Assembly: GCA_936920625.1 (NCBI GenBank)
Contig: CAKZHC010000020.1
Span: 1-13,287 of the forward strand
Reading direction: 5' to 3'
Length of the DNA stretch: 13,287 bases
From: an uncultured Enterobacteriaceae bacterium
Lineage (GTDB): Bacteria > Pseudomonadota > Gammaproteobacteria > Enterobacterales > Enterobacteriaceae
Position 1 is the first letter of the stretch; every line of letters begins with the position of its first letter. A model generated the notes under the pieces. The model ran no database searches and was not told the origin of the DNA. It was given only the letters and a program-made list of their open reading frames with translations. The position numbers and the translations under genes are program-made. This document shows positions 1-6,665 of this stretch, one piece after another.

Positions 1-1
1 C

Positions 2-115
2 AGGCAAGAATCTGCCCGTACTATAGCGCGTCAGCTTCTTTCTAACGGCGTTGATCGGGCGATTGTTAAAATGTCAACGGGGCTGTCTGATGCTGAAATT
101 GACAACCTTAGCTGA
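2..115 (+). CDS. Rpn-family recombination-promoting nuclease/putative transposase, C-terminal end only
   Basis: An open frame enters from the left edge and stops with TGA at 113-115, leaving 37 residues. The segment ARQLLSNGVDRAIVKMSTGL followed by SDAEIDNLS resembles the C-terminal tail of Rpn/YhgA-like proteins (PD-(D/E)XK nuclease-like 'Transposase_31' family), which end in a short helix-turn-helix-like stretch of this kind. The catalytic part lies outside the window. The family promotes RecA-independent recombination and is common in enterobacterial accessory DNA. The right edge of the window carries the N-terminus of a protein of the same family in the same orientation, but the two pieces do not join in frame. 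Confidence 0.6.
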   Translation, partial: RQESARTIARQLLSNGVDRAIVKMSTGLSDAEIDNLS

Positions 116-153
116 CGGTATATTTTCACTGCATTCCTCTCATTTATTGAGCT

Positions 154-168
154 TAATGCGACAGAACC
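154..168 (-). repeat. Solitary IS6-family-like terminal inverted repeat
   Basis: The plus strand reads taatgcgacagaacc, whose complement GGTTCTGTCGCATTA resembles IS6-family tips (members such as IS257/IS431 begin GGTTCTGTTGCAAA). The same 15 bases recur at 11939-11953, and a one-base variant lies at 375-389. The bases just inside (TTATT at 144-148, then the CAT complement of an ATG at 141-143) resemble the left-end layout of the right-hand remnant. However, only about 50 bases separate it from the Rpn stop, and that frame stops after five codons, so no transposase remains. It abuts the next transposase fragment at 169, which suggests one IS inserted into or recombined with another. Confidence 0.6.
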
Positions 169-169
169 T

Positions 170-337
170 CGTTTTATTAAAAAACGATACAGGGCTATGT
201 CAGGGCTAAAAACTTACCGGACGGCTAGAATTTTACTGGAAGGGACAGAAATACTGCATATGCTGCATAAACGACAGATCCCTGTACAAGGACAGACTAT
301 CGGACCTGTAGAGGCTTTTTATGCTTTAGTTGCTTAA
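170..337 (+). pseudogene. IS6-family transposase, C-terminal fragment
   Basis: This is 55 codons to a TAA at 335-337. The start RFIKKRYRAMSGLKTYRTAR matches the conserved end of IS6-family DDE transposases (pattern RFIKRR.RPM.GFKS.R.AR), followed by a helix like the family's 'LxGIExxxMIRKGQ' and an end like 'LSPAEQFYxLAA' (here GPVEAFYALVA). IS6 transposases are about 230 residues, so roughly the first three quarters, including most of the DDE core, are missing. The fragment begins directly after the terminal repeat ending at 168. The bases just upstream of RFIKK encode NATEP rather than the expected family sequence, so the join is a recombination scar and the gene is dead. Confidence 0.85.
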
Positions 338-374
338 AAAACCTGACATCTGAATAAAGCTGATTCTTCATCAT

Positions 375-389
375 TAATGCGATAGAACC
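375..389 (+). repeat. Right terminal inverted repeat of the left IS6-family remnant
   Basis: taatgcgatagaacc lies 37 bases downstream of the transposase fragment's stop codon, where an IS6 right end is expected. It differs by one base from the copies at 154-168 and 11939-11953. The IS element therefore ends at 389 and the neighbouring DNA begins at 390. Confidence 0.7.
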
Positions 390-390
390 T

Positions 391-465
391 GATGAATTTA
401 TACAGAACATGATCGAAAGCGGTTGCTATAAAAAACACCAGCGAGGTCGTACGCTAATTTTTTGA
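391..465 (+). pseudogene. Possible antitoxin fragment next to the IS end
   Basis: The frame that opens next to the IS end reads DEFIQNMIESGCYKKHQRGR and stops at 463-465. The DEFI...IESG.YK part recalls the N-terminal segment of ParD/CC2985-type ribbon-helix-helix antitoxins (consensus like 'F...Q...GRYKNASEV'). It departs from the pattern right after YKK and has no start codon or Shine-Dalgarno site of its own in view. It could be a remnant cut by the IS, or chance. Confidence 0.2.
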
Positions 466-625
466 ATCATCTTCATGATTTTCCGAAAGACTGAATATTC
501 CATTACTTTTTATAAAAAGTATTAAATAATAGATTGTTAGCCCACAATAAAACTTGCAATCTTAGTATAAATTTATTGAATACCATTTTTCAACAGATGA
601 TAAATATTTATTTACAATATATTTA
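466..625. other. AT-rich intergenic leader with no gene seen
   Basis: Between the IS scar and the promoter of the biosynthetic operon the sequence is strongly AT-rich, with runs such as the stretch around 500-530. It contains only trivially short frames, for example a 16-codon ATG frame at 475-525 with no ribosome-binding site. It may hold regulator or H-NS-type binding sites, but none can be named from the sequence. Confidence 0.5.
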
Positions 626-654
626 TTGACATAAATATAATTTATATCGATAAC
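626..654 (+). promoter_or_regulatory. Putative sigma70 promoter of the biosynthetic operon
   Basis: A perfect TTGACA at 626-631 is followed after 17 bases by GATAAC (649-654), a four-of-six match to TATAAT, in very AT-rich DNA. It lies about 50 bases before the first gene. An AAAGAGA ribosome-binding site (689-695) stands seven bases before the ATG at 703. No other convincing promoter was seen within the operon, whose genes overlap or are 14-17 bp apart. Confidence 0.5.
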
Positions 655-702
655 ATCAAGATTGAATTTACTAAGTTATTCTTCTTTTAAAGAGATTGTA
701 TA

Positions 703-1602
703 ATGAAGACAGTCATGATAACAGGCTCAGGCGGTCTGATTGGAAAATCGCTCTCTCAAAGACTTAATAAATTTTATCATGTAAAACCATTCGATAATAA
801 TTTACCTGAAGAATCTGATGGATATGGCGAGATACTTTCTCCTGATATATTACAGCAACGAGTAGAGTATTGCGACGGTGTTATACACCTGGCGGCAGTC
901 TCCCGTGTCATATGGGGAGAAAGACAACCAGAACTCTGCTGGCAGACTAACGTTGAGGGTACACGTCACGTACTTGATGCAGCATACAACGCACCTAAAA
1001 AACCCTGGGTACTTTACGCAAGCAGCAGAGAAGTTTATGGCCAGCAGCAGGTATTTCCCGTCAGAGAATCCGCGCCGTTACAACCATTAAATCATTATGC
1101 CCGTTCAAAAGTGGCCGCTGAAGAACTGGTTGAAAAATACAGTTCTAAGGGATTACAGACAGCTGTTATACGTTTTTCGAGCGTATACGGAGATATTGAT
1201 GATCATCACGATCGGGTTGTACCTGCCTTCTGCCGTGCAGCAGCAACGGGAGCCCCCATCCATATTGAGGGAGAAAATAACACTTTTGATTTTACACACG
1301 TTACCGATGTTGTTGAGGGAATATTAAAAGTCATTGCGCATCTGGAAGCAGAACACGAAGTACCGACTATTCACCTTACCTCCGGTCAGCCGGTTTCCTT
1401 AAAAACACTCGCAGAACTGGCTTTAAGACATGGGAAGCACCATCCCGATTATATTATTGAACCGCCCAGGACTTTCGATGTTTCAAAATTTTATGGTGAC
1501 ATCAGTCTGGCACAACAGTTACTTGACTGGGTACCTGAAATAAACCTTGAGACAGGCATTTCTAAATTAGTGAATGATTTTTATCAGGAAAAATATAAAT
1601 GA
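703..1602 (+). CDS. NAD(P)-dependent sugar-nucleotide epimerase/dehydratase (extended SDR)
   Basis: The 299-residue protein has the features of an extended short-chain dehydrogenase of the NAD-dependent epimerase/dehydratase family. The N-terminal cofactor motif is TGSGGLIG (residues 7-14, TGxxGxxG). HLAA at 62-65 matches the usual ribose-contacting motif, YASS at 105-108 supplies the catalytic Ser, and Y132-x3-K136 is the catalytic pair. VIRFSSVYG (155-163) is the usual 'R.xNVYG'-like segment, and HVTDVVEGI (199-207) is typical near the C-terminus. Such enzymes act on nucleotide sugars in the cytoplasm (4-epimerases, 4,6-dehydratases, reductases); the exact reaction cannot be read. It heads the operon, and its stop overlaps the glycosyltransferase start (ATGA), so it probably prepares or tailors the sugar donor or the glycosylated intermediate. 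The start at 703 is supported by AAAGAGA seven bases upstream. Confidence 0.88.
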   Translation: MKTVMITGSGGLIGKSLSQRLNKFYHVKPFDNNLPEESDGYGEILSPDILQQRVEYCDGVIHLAAVSRVIWGERQPELCWQTNVEGTRHVLDAAYNAPKKPWVLYASSREVYGQQQVFPVRESAPLQPLNHYARSKVAAEELVEKYSSKGLQTAVIRFSSVYGDIDDHHDRVVPAFCRAAATGAPIHIEGENNTFDFTHVTDVVEGILKVIAHLEAEHEVPTIHLTSGQPVSLKTLAELALRHGKHHPDYIIEPPRTFDVSKFYGDISLAQQLLDWVPEINLETGISKLVNDFYQEKYK

Positions 1603-2897
1603 AAATACTAAAAATCATTCATGGATATCCTCCTGCTTATAATGCCGGCTCTGAGGTTTATAGCCAGATGTTATGCCACGGACTGGCCAAAAATCATGAG
1701 GTCTGTGTCATAACCCGGGAAGAGAACCCTTTTAAAGAAGATTTTTCTCTTACTGTTACTCAGGACAGTCATGAACCATCTGTTACATTATACAAAATCA
1801 ATATACCATCAGATAAATACCGTTACCGTTATCAACACCCTCAGGTAGACCAGCAGGCAGATATATTACTTGATCGGGTAAAACCAGACCTGGTACATAT
1901 CGGACACCTTAATCATCTCTCTGTATCATTAGTAGAAGTTATAGCAAAAAAAAATATTCCGGTTGTTTACATTCTGCATGATTACTGGCTGATGTGTCCG
2001 CGCGGGCAATTCATACAACGTAACAGCCCTGCCAGCTCCCCGTTATGGTCACTCTGTGATGGACAGGAAGATAAAAAATGTGCGCAGTACTGTTATTCAG
2101 GTTACTTTTCAGGAAACCATACTGACAACAGTATCGACACTGCATACTGGGCAGGCTGGATAAAACGGCGGATGGATCATGTCCACAAAATGGTACAGAA
2201 TGTTAAATGTTTTATCGCCCCGTCCCTCTATTTGTATAACAGGTACGTGAAGGATTTTGGTTTACCCAGACAAAAAATGGTTTATCTGGATTATGGGTTT
2301 GACCTGAAAAGATTAACTGGTCGTCAGCGTATAGCAAAAGAGATTTTTACTTTTGGTTATATTGGCACTCATATTCCGGCTAAAGGAATTCAGTTATTAA
2401 TTCAGGCGTTCTCCAGACTTGGAAAAAACTGTCAGTTACGCATCTGGGGACGCTCAAGACAGCAAAACACAGAAGGGTTATACGCATTAATTTCTCAATT
2501 GCCGCCTGAGATTCAGTCACGAATTGAATGGCGGCCAGAATACACTAACGAAGAAATTATTAGTGCGGTTTTTAATCATGTGGATTGTATCGTTGTGCCG
2601 TCAATATGGGTAGAAAATTCACCATTAGTGATCCATGAAGCATTACAGGTCCGGATTCCTGTGATTACCGCTAATATCGGGGGAATGGCTGAATATGTTC
2701 ATCATGAAGTCAACGGCCTGTTGTTTGAACACCGGAATGAAGAGAGCTTATCTGAACAAATGCAACGTCTGGTTAATGATCCATCATGGGCCAGAGAGCT
2801 GGGTCAGCGTGGATATATACAATCTCACGACGGTAATATCCCTGACCGTGAAACCCATATTACAGAAATAGAGAAAATTTATAATTCTCTTCTGTGA
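1599..2897 (+). CDS. Glycosyltransferase family 4 (GT-B fold)
   Basis: A 432-residue GT4-type retaining glycosyltransferase. The N-terminal acceptor domain begins KIIHGYPPAYNAGSEVY, with the Gly-rich loop usual for this family. The C-terminal donor domain shows FGYIGTHIPAKG (252-263), then VPSIWVENSPLVIHEAL (333-349). The E339-x7-E347 pair is the EX7E motif that contacts the nucleotide-sugar. GGMAEYVHHEVNGLLFE (361-377) is also classic for GT4. An insert after HDYWLMCPRGQ carries four cysteines (C133, C153, C161, C165), a pattern seen in a subset of GT4 enzymes and perhaps a metal or structural site. The start codon overlaps the epimerase stop by four bases, implying translational coupling. 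The likely role is transfer of a sugar onto the cassette's product or a carrier; the acceptor is unknown. Confidence 0.9.
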   Translation: MKILKIIHGYPPAYNAGSEVYSQMLCHGLAKNHEVCVITREENPFKEDFSLTVTQDSHEPSVTLYKINIPSDKYRYRYQHPQVDQQADILLDRVKPDLVHIGHLNHLSVSLVEVIAKKNIPVVYILHDYWLMCPRGQFIQRNSPASSPLWSLCDGQEDKKCAQYCYSGYFSGNHTDNSIDTAYWAGWIKRRMDHVHKMVQNVKCFIAPSLYLYNRYVKDFGLPRQKMVYLDYGFDLKRLTGRQRIAKEIFTFGYIGTHIPAKGIQLLIQAFSRLGKNCQLRIWGRSRQQNTEGLYALISQLPPEIQSRIEWRPEYTNEEIISAVFNHVDCIVVPSIWVENSPLVIHEALQVRIPVITANIGGMAEYVHHEVNGLLFEHRNEESLSEQMQRLVNDPSWARELGQRGYIQSHDGNIPDRETHITEIEKIYNSLL

Positions 2898-2926
2898 AAA
2901 AAAGATGCCTTCATGAAGGAGAGAAA

Positions 2927-3973
2927 ATGAAAGAGAATAAACCTGGCCCGTGGCGTATTACCTTTGACACTAATCCTGATGATTGCAATTTAAAATGTAT
3001 CATGTGTGAAGATCATTCACCTTACAGCCGCACACAGCCTGACCGGATAAATGCCGGTATACCTAAGAGAAGAATGGATATTGATTTAATAAGAAAGATT
3101 TTACTCAACGCCCAGGGAACACCTTTGCGGGAGATAATTCCGTCTACAATGGGAGAACCGTTAATTTATGAACATTTTGATGAAATTATTAAATTGTGCC
3201 ATATATATAATATAAAACTCAATTTAACGACCAACGGAACCTTTCCACGTAAAGGTGTGAAAGCCTGGGCAGACCTGCTTGTTCCTGTAACATCAGATGT
3301 TAAAATATCGTGGAATGGCGCGAGTAAAGATGTACAGGAAAAAATCATGCTAAAAAGCAGATGGGAAAAGGTCCTGAAAAATCTGGAAGAGTTTATTGCT
3401 ATCCGCAATAAATTCTCAGAAAAAGGAGGGAACTATTGCCAGGTTACTTTACAGATGACTTTTCTTGAAACCAATGTTCATGAATTAGAAAAAATTGTTG
3501 AGCTGGGCATAGACATGGGAGTTGACCGTATTAAGGGCCATCATTTATGGGCTCATTTTGCAGAAATTAAATCATTATCCATGAGGCGTAATCCTGAAGC
3601 AATTCAGCGCTGGAACAAAGCAGTTATTCAGGCCAGGAAGAAGGCTGAATCCCGTCCTTTATCTAATGGTAAATTTATAAAATTAGTTAACTTTGATTTG
3701 TTAAATGAATCAGCTCAGCATGATTTAGCGCCAGAAGGTATCTGTCCCTTTTTAGGACGGGAGGCGTGGGTCGCCACTGACGGGCGATTTAATCCCTGTT
3801 GTGCTCCGGATAAAGAGCGGCGTCAGTTAGGCTATTTTGGGAATCTGACAAATGAAACGCTCGGGCAAATCTGGATTAGCCAGCCATACCAGAACTTACA
3901 GAAGGATTATCTGCAATATCCAGTGTGTAAAAATTGTAATATGAAAAAATCCGCTCAGATTAATAAGTCCTGA
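2927..3973 (+). CDS. Radical SAM enzyme with C-terminal SPASM-like cysteine cluster
   Basis: This start gives 348 residues. ATG 2927 is preferred over the in-frame GTG at 2894 (which overlaps the previous stop) because AAGGAGAG sits at 2916-2923. C20-x3-C24-x2-C27 is the canonical radical SAM [4Fe-4S] motif. MGEP (75-78) corresponds to the SAM-binding GGEP motif, and LTTNGT (100-105) is the usual beta-strand 4 segment. The C-terminal region holds C273, C291-C292, C334 and C337, fewer than a full seven-Cys SPASM domain but enough for at least one auxiliary cluster (SPASM/twitch-like). Relatives modify peptides, oxidise or epimerise amino acids and sugars, or act on aminoglycosides (BtrN-like). 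No precursor peptide is visible in the operon, so a small-molecule or sugar substrate is as likely as a peptide. The next gene starts 14 bases after its stop. Confidence 0.88.
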   Translation: MKENKPGPWRITFDTNPDDCNLKCIMCEDHSPYSRTQPDRINAGIPKRRMDIDLIRKILLNAQGTPLREIIPSTMGEPLIYEHFDEIIKLCHIYNIKLNLTTNGTFPRKGVKAWADLLVPVTSDVKISWNGASKDVQEKIMLKSRWEKVLKNLEEFIAIRNKFSEKGGNYCQVTLQMTFLETNVHELEKIVELGIDMGVDRIKGHHLWAHFAEIKSLSMRRNPEAIQRWNKAVIQARKKAESRPLSNGKFIKLVNFDLLNESAQHDLAPEGICPFLGREAWVATDGRFNPCCAPDKERRQLGYFGNLTNETLGQIWISQPYQNLQKDYLQYPVCKNCNMKKSAQINKS

Positions 3974-3987
3974 CCAAAGGAATACTC

Positions 3988-5664
3988 ATGAATCATATGA
4001 TGTGGCAGAATATTAAGGTTTCACCCTGTGAGCAATTCCATATCATGGATGATATTCCCATTTATTCTTTCCGCTTCAGCCGGGTGATGAAATACCATGA
4101 ACCTGGTTTAGCAGCTGCAGAAGATAAATCAGGTGCTTATCATATTGATATTAAAGGATCACCGAAATATAACCGACGGTTTACTGAAACATATGGTTTT
4201 TATGAACAATTAGCTGCCGTCAGAGATAAAACCGGCTGGTTTCATATTCACCCTGATGGAACAGAGTGTTATCCATCCCGTTATCTCTGGTGCGGTAATT
4301 TCCAGGATGGTTTATGTACCGTCAGGAATAAAAAAAGCCATTACTTTCATATTGATCATAATGGAGAAAAAGCCTATGAAAATGGGTACGCTTATGCGGG
4401 AGATTTCAGGGATGGTGCTGCGGTTATCTGCAATGAAGAGGGGTTGCATACCCATATAAATCATCAGGGACAGCTGATTCATGGAAACTGGTTTTTAGGA
4501 CTGGATGTTTTTCATAAAGGACAGGCCAGAGCAAAAGACAAAAATGGATGGCACCATATCAATAAATCAGGTCTGCCACTTTACCCTCAGCGATACTCTC
4601 AGGTAGAACCGTTTTACAACGGTATCGCCCACGCAGAAACTTTCTCAGGGGAACAGTTAACTATTAACACACTGGGGCAGAAAGTAGCACAATTGCGCCC
4701 CGCACTTCAAAAACCCTGGCAAAAAATTTCCTCAGACATGGTCGGATTCTGGCGGACAGAAACACTTGCTGTCGCTGCCCGTTTGCATGTGTTAGACGGT
4801 TTACCCGGAACAACAGAAGAGGTATCTCAAAACACAGAATTACCTCCTGAACATCTGGGAAGATTATTACGTGCTTTATGGGAATTAGGTTTCGTTGAAA
4901 ATAAAGAAGCATCCTGGTACTTAACAGAAAATGGGAAAAGACTTGTCCCGCATAAAGACAGTTTTTTATCATCAGCGGCTATCATGTGGTCCGATGTTAA
5001 CAGGATAGCGTGGGAGAAATTAGCCAGAATAATTTCTGATGGAGAAGATAAAAATCATACTTCATTTAAAGCCAGTGCATCAGAGGAAAACAAAAAAATA
5101 TATCATCAGGCAATTGACGGATACGCTACAGAAGATTTCTCGCCACTGCTGACGCTGATTGACTGGCAACAGCATCAACAGGTTATCGGTACAGGCAGAA
5201 GCGCAAAAGTATTACTGGAGAAAATATTAACAGCGTACAGTCATTTACAGGCACTGTTATTAGGAGATGCTTACATTTTTCAGCCTGTTTCAGTTACTGC
5301 TGCTCTTAAATCCAGGTATTTTTTAAAAACTCAGGTTTTATATCAACCGTGGCCGAAAATGGCAGATGCCATTTTACTGCCGAGGATGCTTCATTACTGG
5401 CCTGATGAACAGGTAATACAAATCCTGCAAAGAGCCCATGATGCCTTATTACCTGACGGGAAAATTTATTTAACCGAGATGCTACTCGATGAACAAAGCC
5501 CCGATGGTGCTCTGCTTGATTTGAATATGCTGGCAGAAAGCGGAGGGAAACTGCGCACACTGAATCAGTGGAGAATATTATTGGAAGAATCTTCACTCTC
5601 TGTACAGCAGCATATAAAAATTACTGATGGTGTCGATCTGCTGGTTATTAAACAAGCCTGTTAA
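3988..5664 (+). CDS. WG-like-repeat / O-methyltransferase fusion protein
   Basis: A 558-residue two-part protein. Residues about 35-235 form six imperfect repeats of 34-35 residues, each with a [FY]HI-x3-G-like core near 51, 85, 120, 155, 189 and 224, preceded by 'F..G.A.v.d..G'. This is the WG (KWG Leptospira) repeat pattern, thought to give a beta-propeller-like or beta-solenoid binding surface. Residues about 245-558 match caffeate/hydroxyneurosporene-type O-methyltransferases: a dimerisation winged helix (DMVGFWRTETLAVAARLHV, then LGRLLRALWELGFV), LHYWPDEQVI (468-477) where many relatives have 'LHDWPDE', LLPDGKIYLTEMLLDE (487-502), and LRTLNQWRILLEES. The usual SAM-binding 'DxGGGxG' strand is poorly kept: it reads VIGTGRSAK (399-407). 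Catalysis may therefore be altered or lost, or the family may simply be divergent. AAAGGAA at 3976-3982 sets the start. Confidence 0.82.
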   Translation: MNHMMWQNIKVSPCEQFHIMDDIPIYSFRFSRVMKYHEPGLAAAEDKSGAYHIDIKGSPKYNRRFTETYGFYEQLAAVRDKTGWFHIHPDGTECYPSRYLWCGNFQDGLCTVRNKKSHYFHIDHNGEKAYENGYAYAGDFRDGAAVICNEEGLHTHINHQGQLIHGNWFLGLDVFHKGQARAKDKNGWHHINKSGLPLYPQRYSQVEPFYNGIAHAETFSGEQLTINTLGQKVAQLRPALQKPWQKISSDMVGFWRTETLAVAARLHVLDGLPGTTEEVSQNTELPPEHLGRLLRALWELGFVENKEASWYLTENGKRLVPHKDSFLSSAAIMWSDVNRIAWEKLARIISDGEDKNHTSFKASASEENKKIYHQAIDGYATEDFSPLLTLIDWQQHQQVIGTGRSAKVLLEKILTAYSHLQALLLGDAYIFQPVSVTAALKSRYFLKTQVLYQPWPKMADAILLPRMLHYWPDEQVIQILQRAHDALLPDGKIYLTEMLLDEQSPDGALLDLNMLAESGGKLRTLNQWRILLEESSLSVQQHIKITDGVDLLVIKQAC

Positions 5665-5678
5665 AGGAGAGCATCTCT

Positions 5679-6665
5679 GTGCAATCCAGAAGGAGAAGTT
5701 TTGAAGAGAAAGGTGTTATGGTATTAAATGATGCTGTATCTGATAAATTAGTCTTTTGTATTAATAACATAGTGGCTTCATGGATAAAAAATTATGCAGA
5801 CGAATTAGCATGCAGTCCGGAAGATTATATGAAGTCCGTGAGCCGCTGGGCACATCCCTGCAAAATGACAAAACAGCTTTATCAGTGGATAGAATCCCCG
5901 TTAACGAATATTGCAAGTAAATTTGCAGGCGGGTCTGTCAGATTACACAAAATAAATATTATCAGTAAATCAGCTTATGCTGCCTCACCTGTGCCCTGTC
6001 ATCAGGACATTGCTTATTCCCGCGAGGATCCGTATGAATTCTCTTTATGGTTAGCGCTACAGGATGTCAGCCTTTCTGATGGTGTACTGGAATTTTTGCC
6101 ATACAGCCAGACAGGAATCATCGAACCTGCTGTTGATTTCTGGTCTCCTGATTTTACAGACAGCAGACAGCGATCACCTGAATGGCAGAAAAATTCGATA
6201 AGTGTACCGGTAAGAACCGGAGATATTATTGCGTTTGATTCGAAAATCTGGCATCGAAGCGCACCAAACACATCCGGTCAGAACCGGTTTGCATTGGTTA
6301 CACGCTGGAGCAGGACTGATTATCAGTTATCCGTTGCAATTCCCGAGATAAGACCGCTGTTCTTTGGTATGTGGACCTGCGCCGGGATAACAAAATCGCT
6401 GTTACAGCAAGGACTAGAAAACTATTTACAGCAGCCTGCTGCCGCAGATTTAGCTACGATTCTCAACCTGTGGCAGCAGTTTTTGATCTCCGGCAAAGAA
6501 TTACCTTTTATTACTGATTCCTGTCAGGTCCAAAAAGCGCTGAGAGAAGTTTCTGTTCTGAATTATGCGGCAGCTCACCATAATGGTGGCGATGCTCAGG
6601 GCACAATCTATGCTCATTTATGGCACACTCTTTTGAAACCGATGGTTCAGTGGAACAATGCATAA
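5679..6665 (+). CDS. PhyH-type Fe(II)/2-oxoglutarate-dependent dioxygenase
   Basis: A 328-residue cytoplasmic enzyme of the phytanoyl-CoA dioxygenase superfamily. The metal triad is visible: CHQDIAY gives H108-x-D110 and DSKIWHRSAPN gives the distal H192. R203 in NRFALVTRW is placed to bind 2-oxoglutarate. The intervening DVSLSDGVLEFLP (129-141) is the usual core strand with its 'GxLxxxPGSH'-like turn, here PYSQTG. The family hydroxylates, halogenates, epimerises or oxidatively dephosphorylates small molecules. The start is GTG 5679, with AAAGGAGAG at 5663-5671 seven bases before it. The first 14 bases after the previous stop carry this ribosome-binding site. About 110 residues follow R203, longer than in many relatives, so a C-terminal helical extension may give substrate specificity. 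Its stop overlaps the transporter start by eight bases. Confidence 0.85.
   Translation: MQSRRRSFEEKGVMVLNDAVSDKLVFCINNIVASWIKNYADELACSPEDYMKSVSRWAHPCKMTKQLYQWIESPLTNIASKFAGGSVRLHKINIISKSAYAASPVPCHQDIAYSREDPYEFSLWLALQDVSLSDGVLEFLPYSQTGIIEPAVDFWSPDFTDSRQRSPEWQKNSISVPVRTGDIIAFDSKIWHRSAPNTSGQNRFALVTRWSRTDYQLSVAIPEIRPLFFGMWTCAGITKSLLQQGLENYLQQPAAADLATILNLWQQFLISGKELPFITDSCQVQKALREVSVLNYAAAHHNGGDAQGTIYAHLWHTLLKPMVQWNNA

Noticed and set aside
475..525. 16-codon ATG frame in the leader, considered as a precursor peptide for the radical SAM enzyme
   Set aside because: No Shine-Dalgarno site, no leader/core pattern, and it lies upstream of the promoter proposed for the operon.
878..1327. Short plus-strand frames inside the epimerase gene
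   Set aside because: They are out-of-frame shadows of a gene with clear SDR motifs and have no ribosome-binding sites.
2894..2926. GTG start for the radical SAM gene overlapping the glycosyltransferase stop
   Set aside because: The ATG at 2927 has a strong AAGGAGAG site at 2916-2923, and the extra 11 residues resemble no family sequence.
4664..5596. Minus-strand frames of about 100 residues opposite the methyltransferase gene
   Set aside because: No domain pattern or start signal; the plus strand has a convincing protein throughout.
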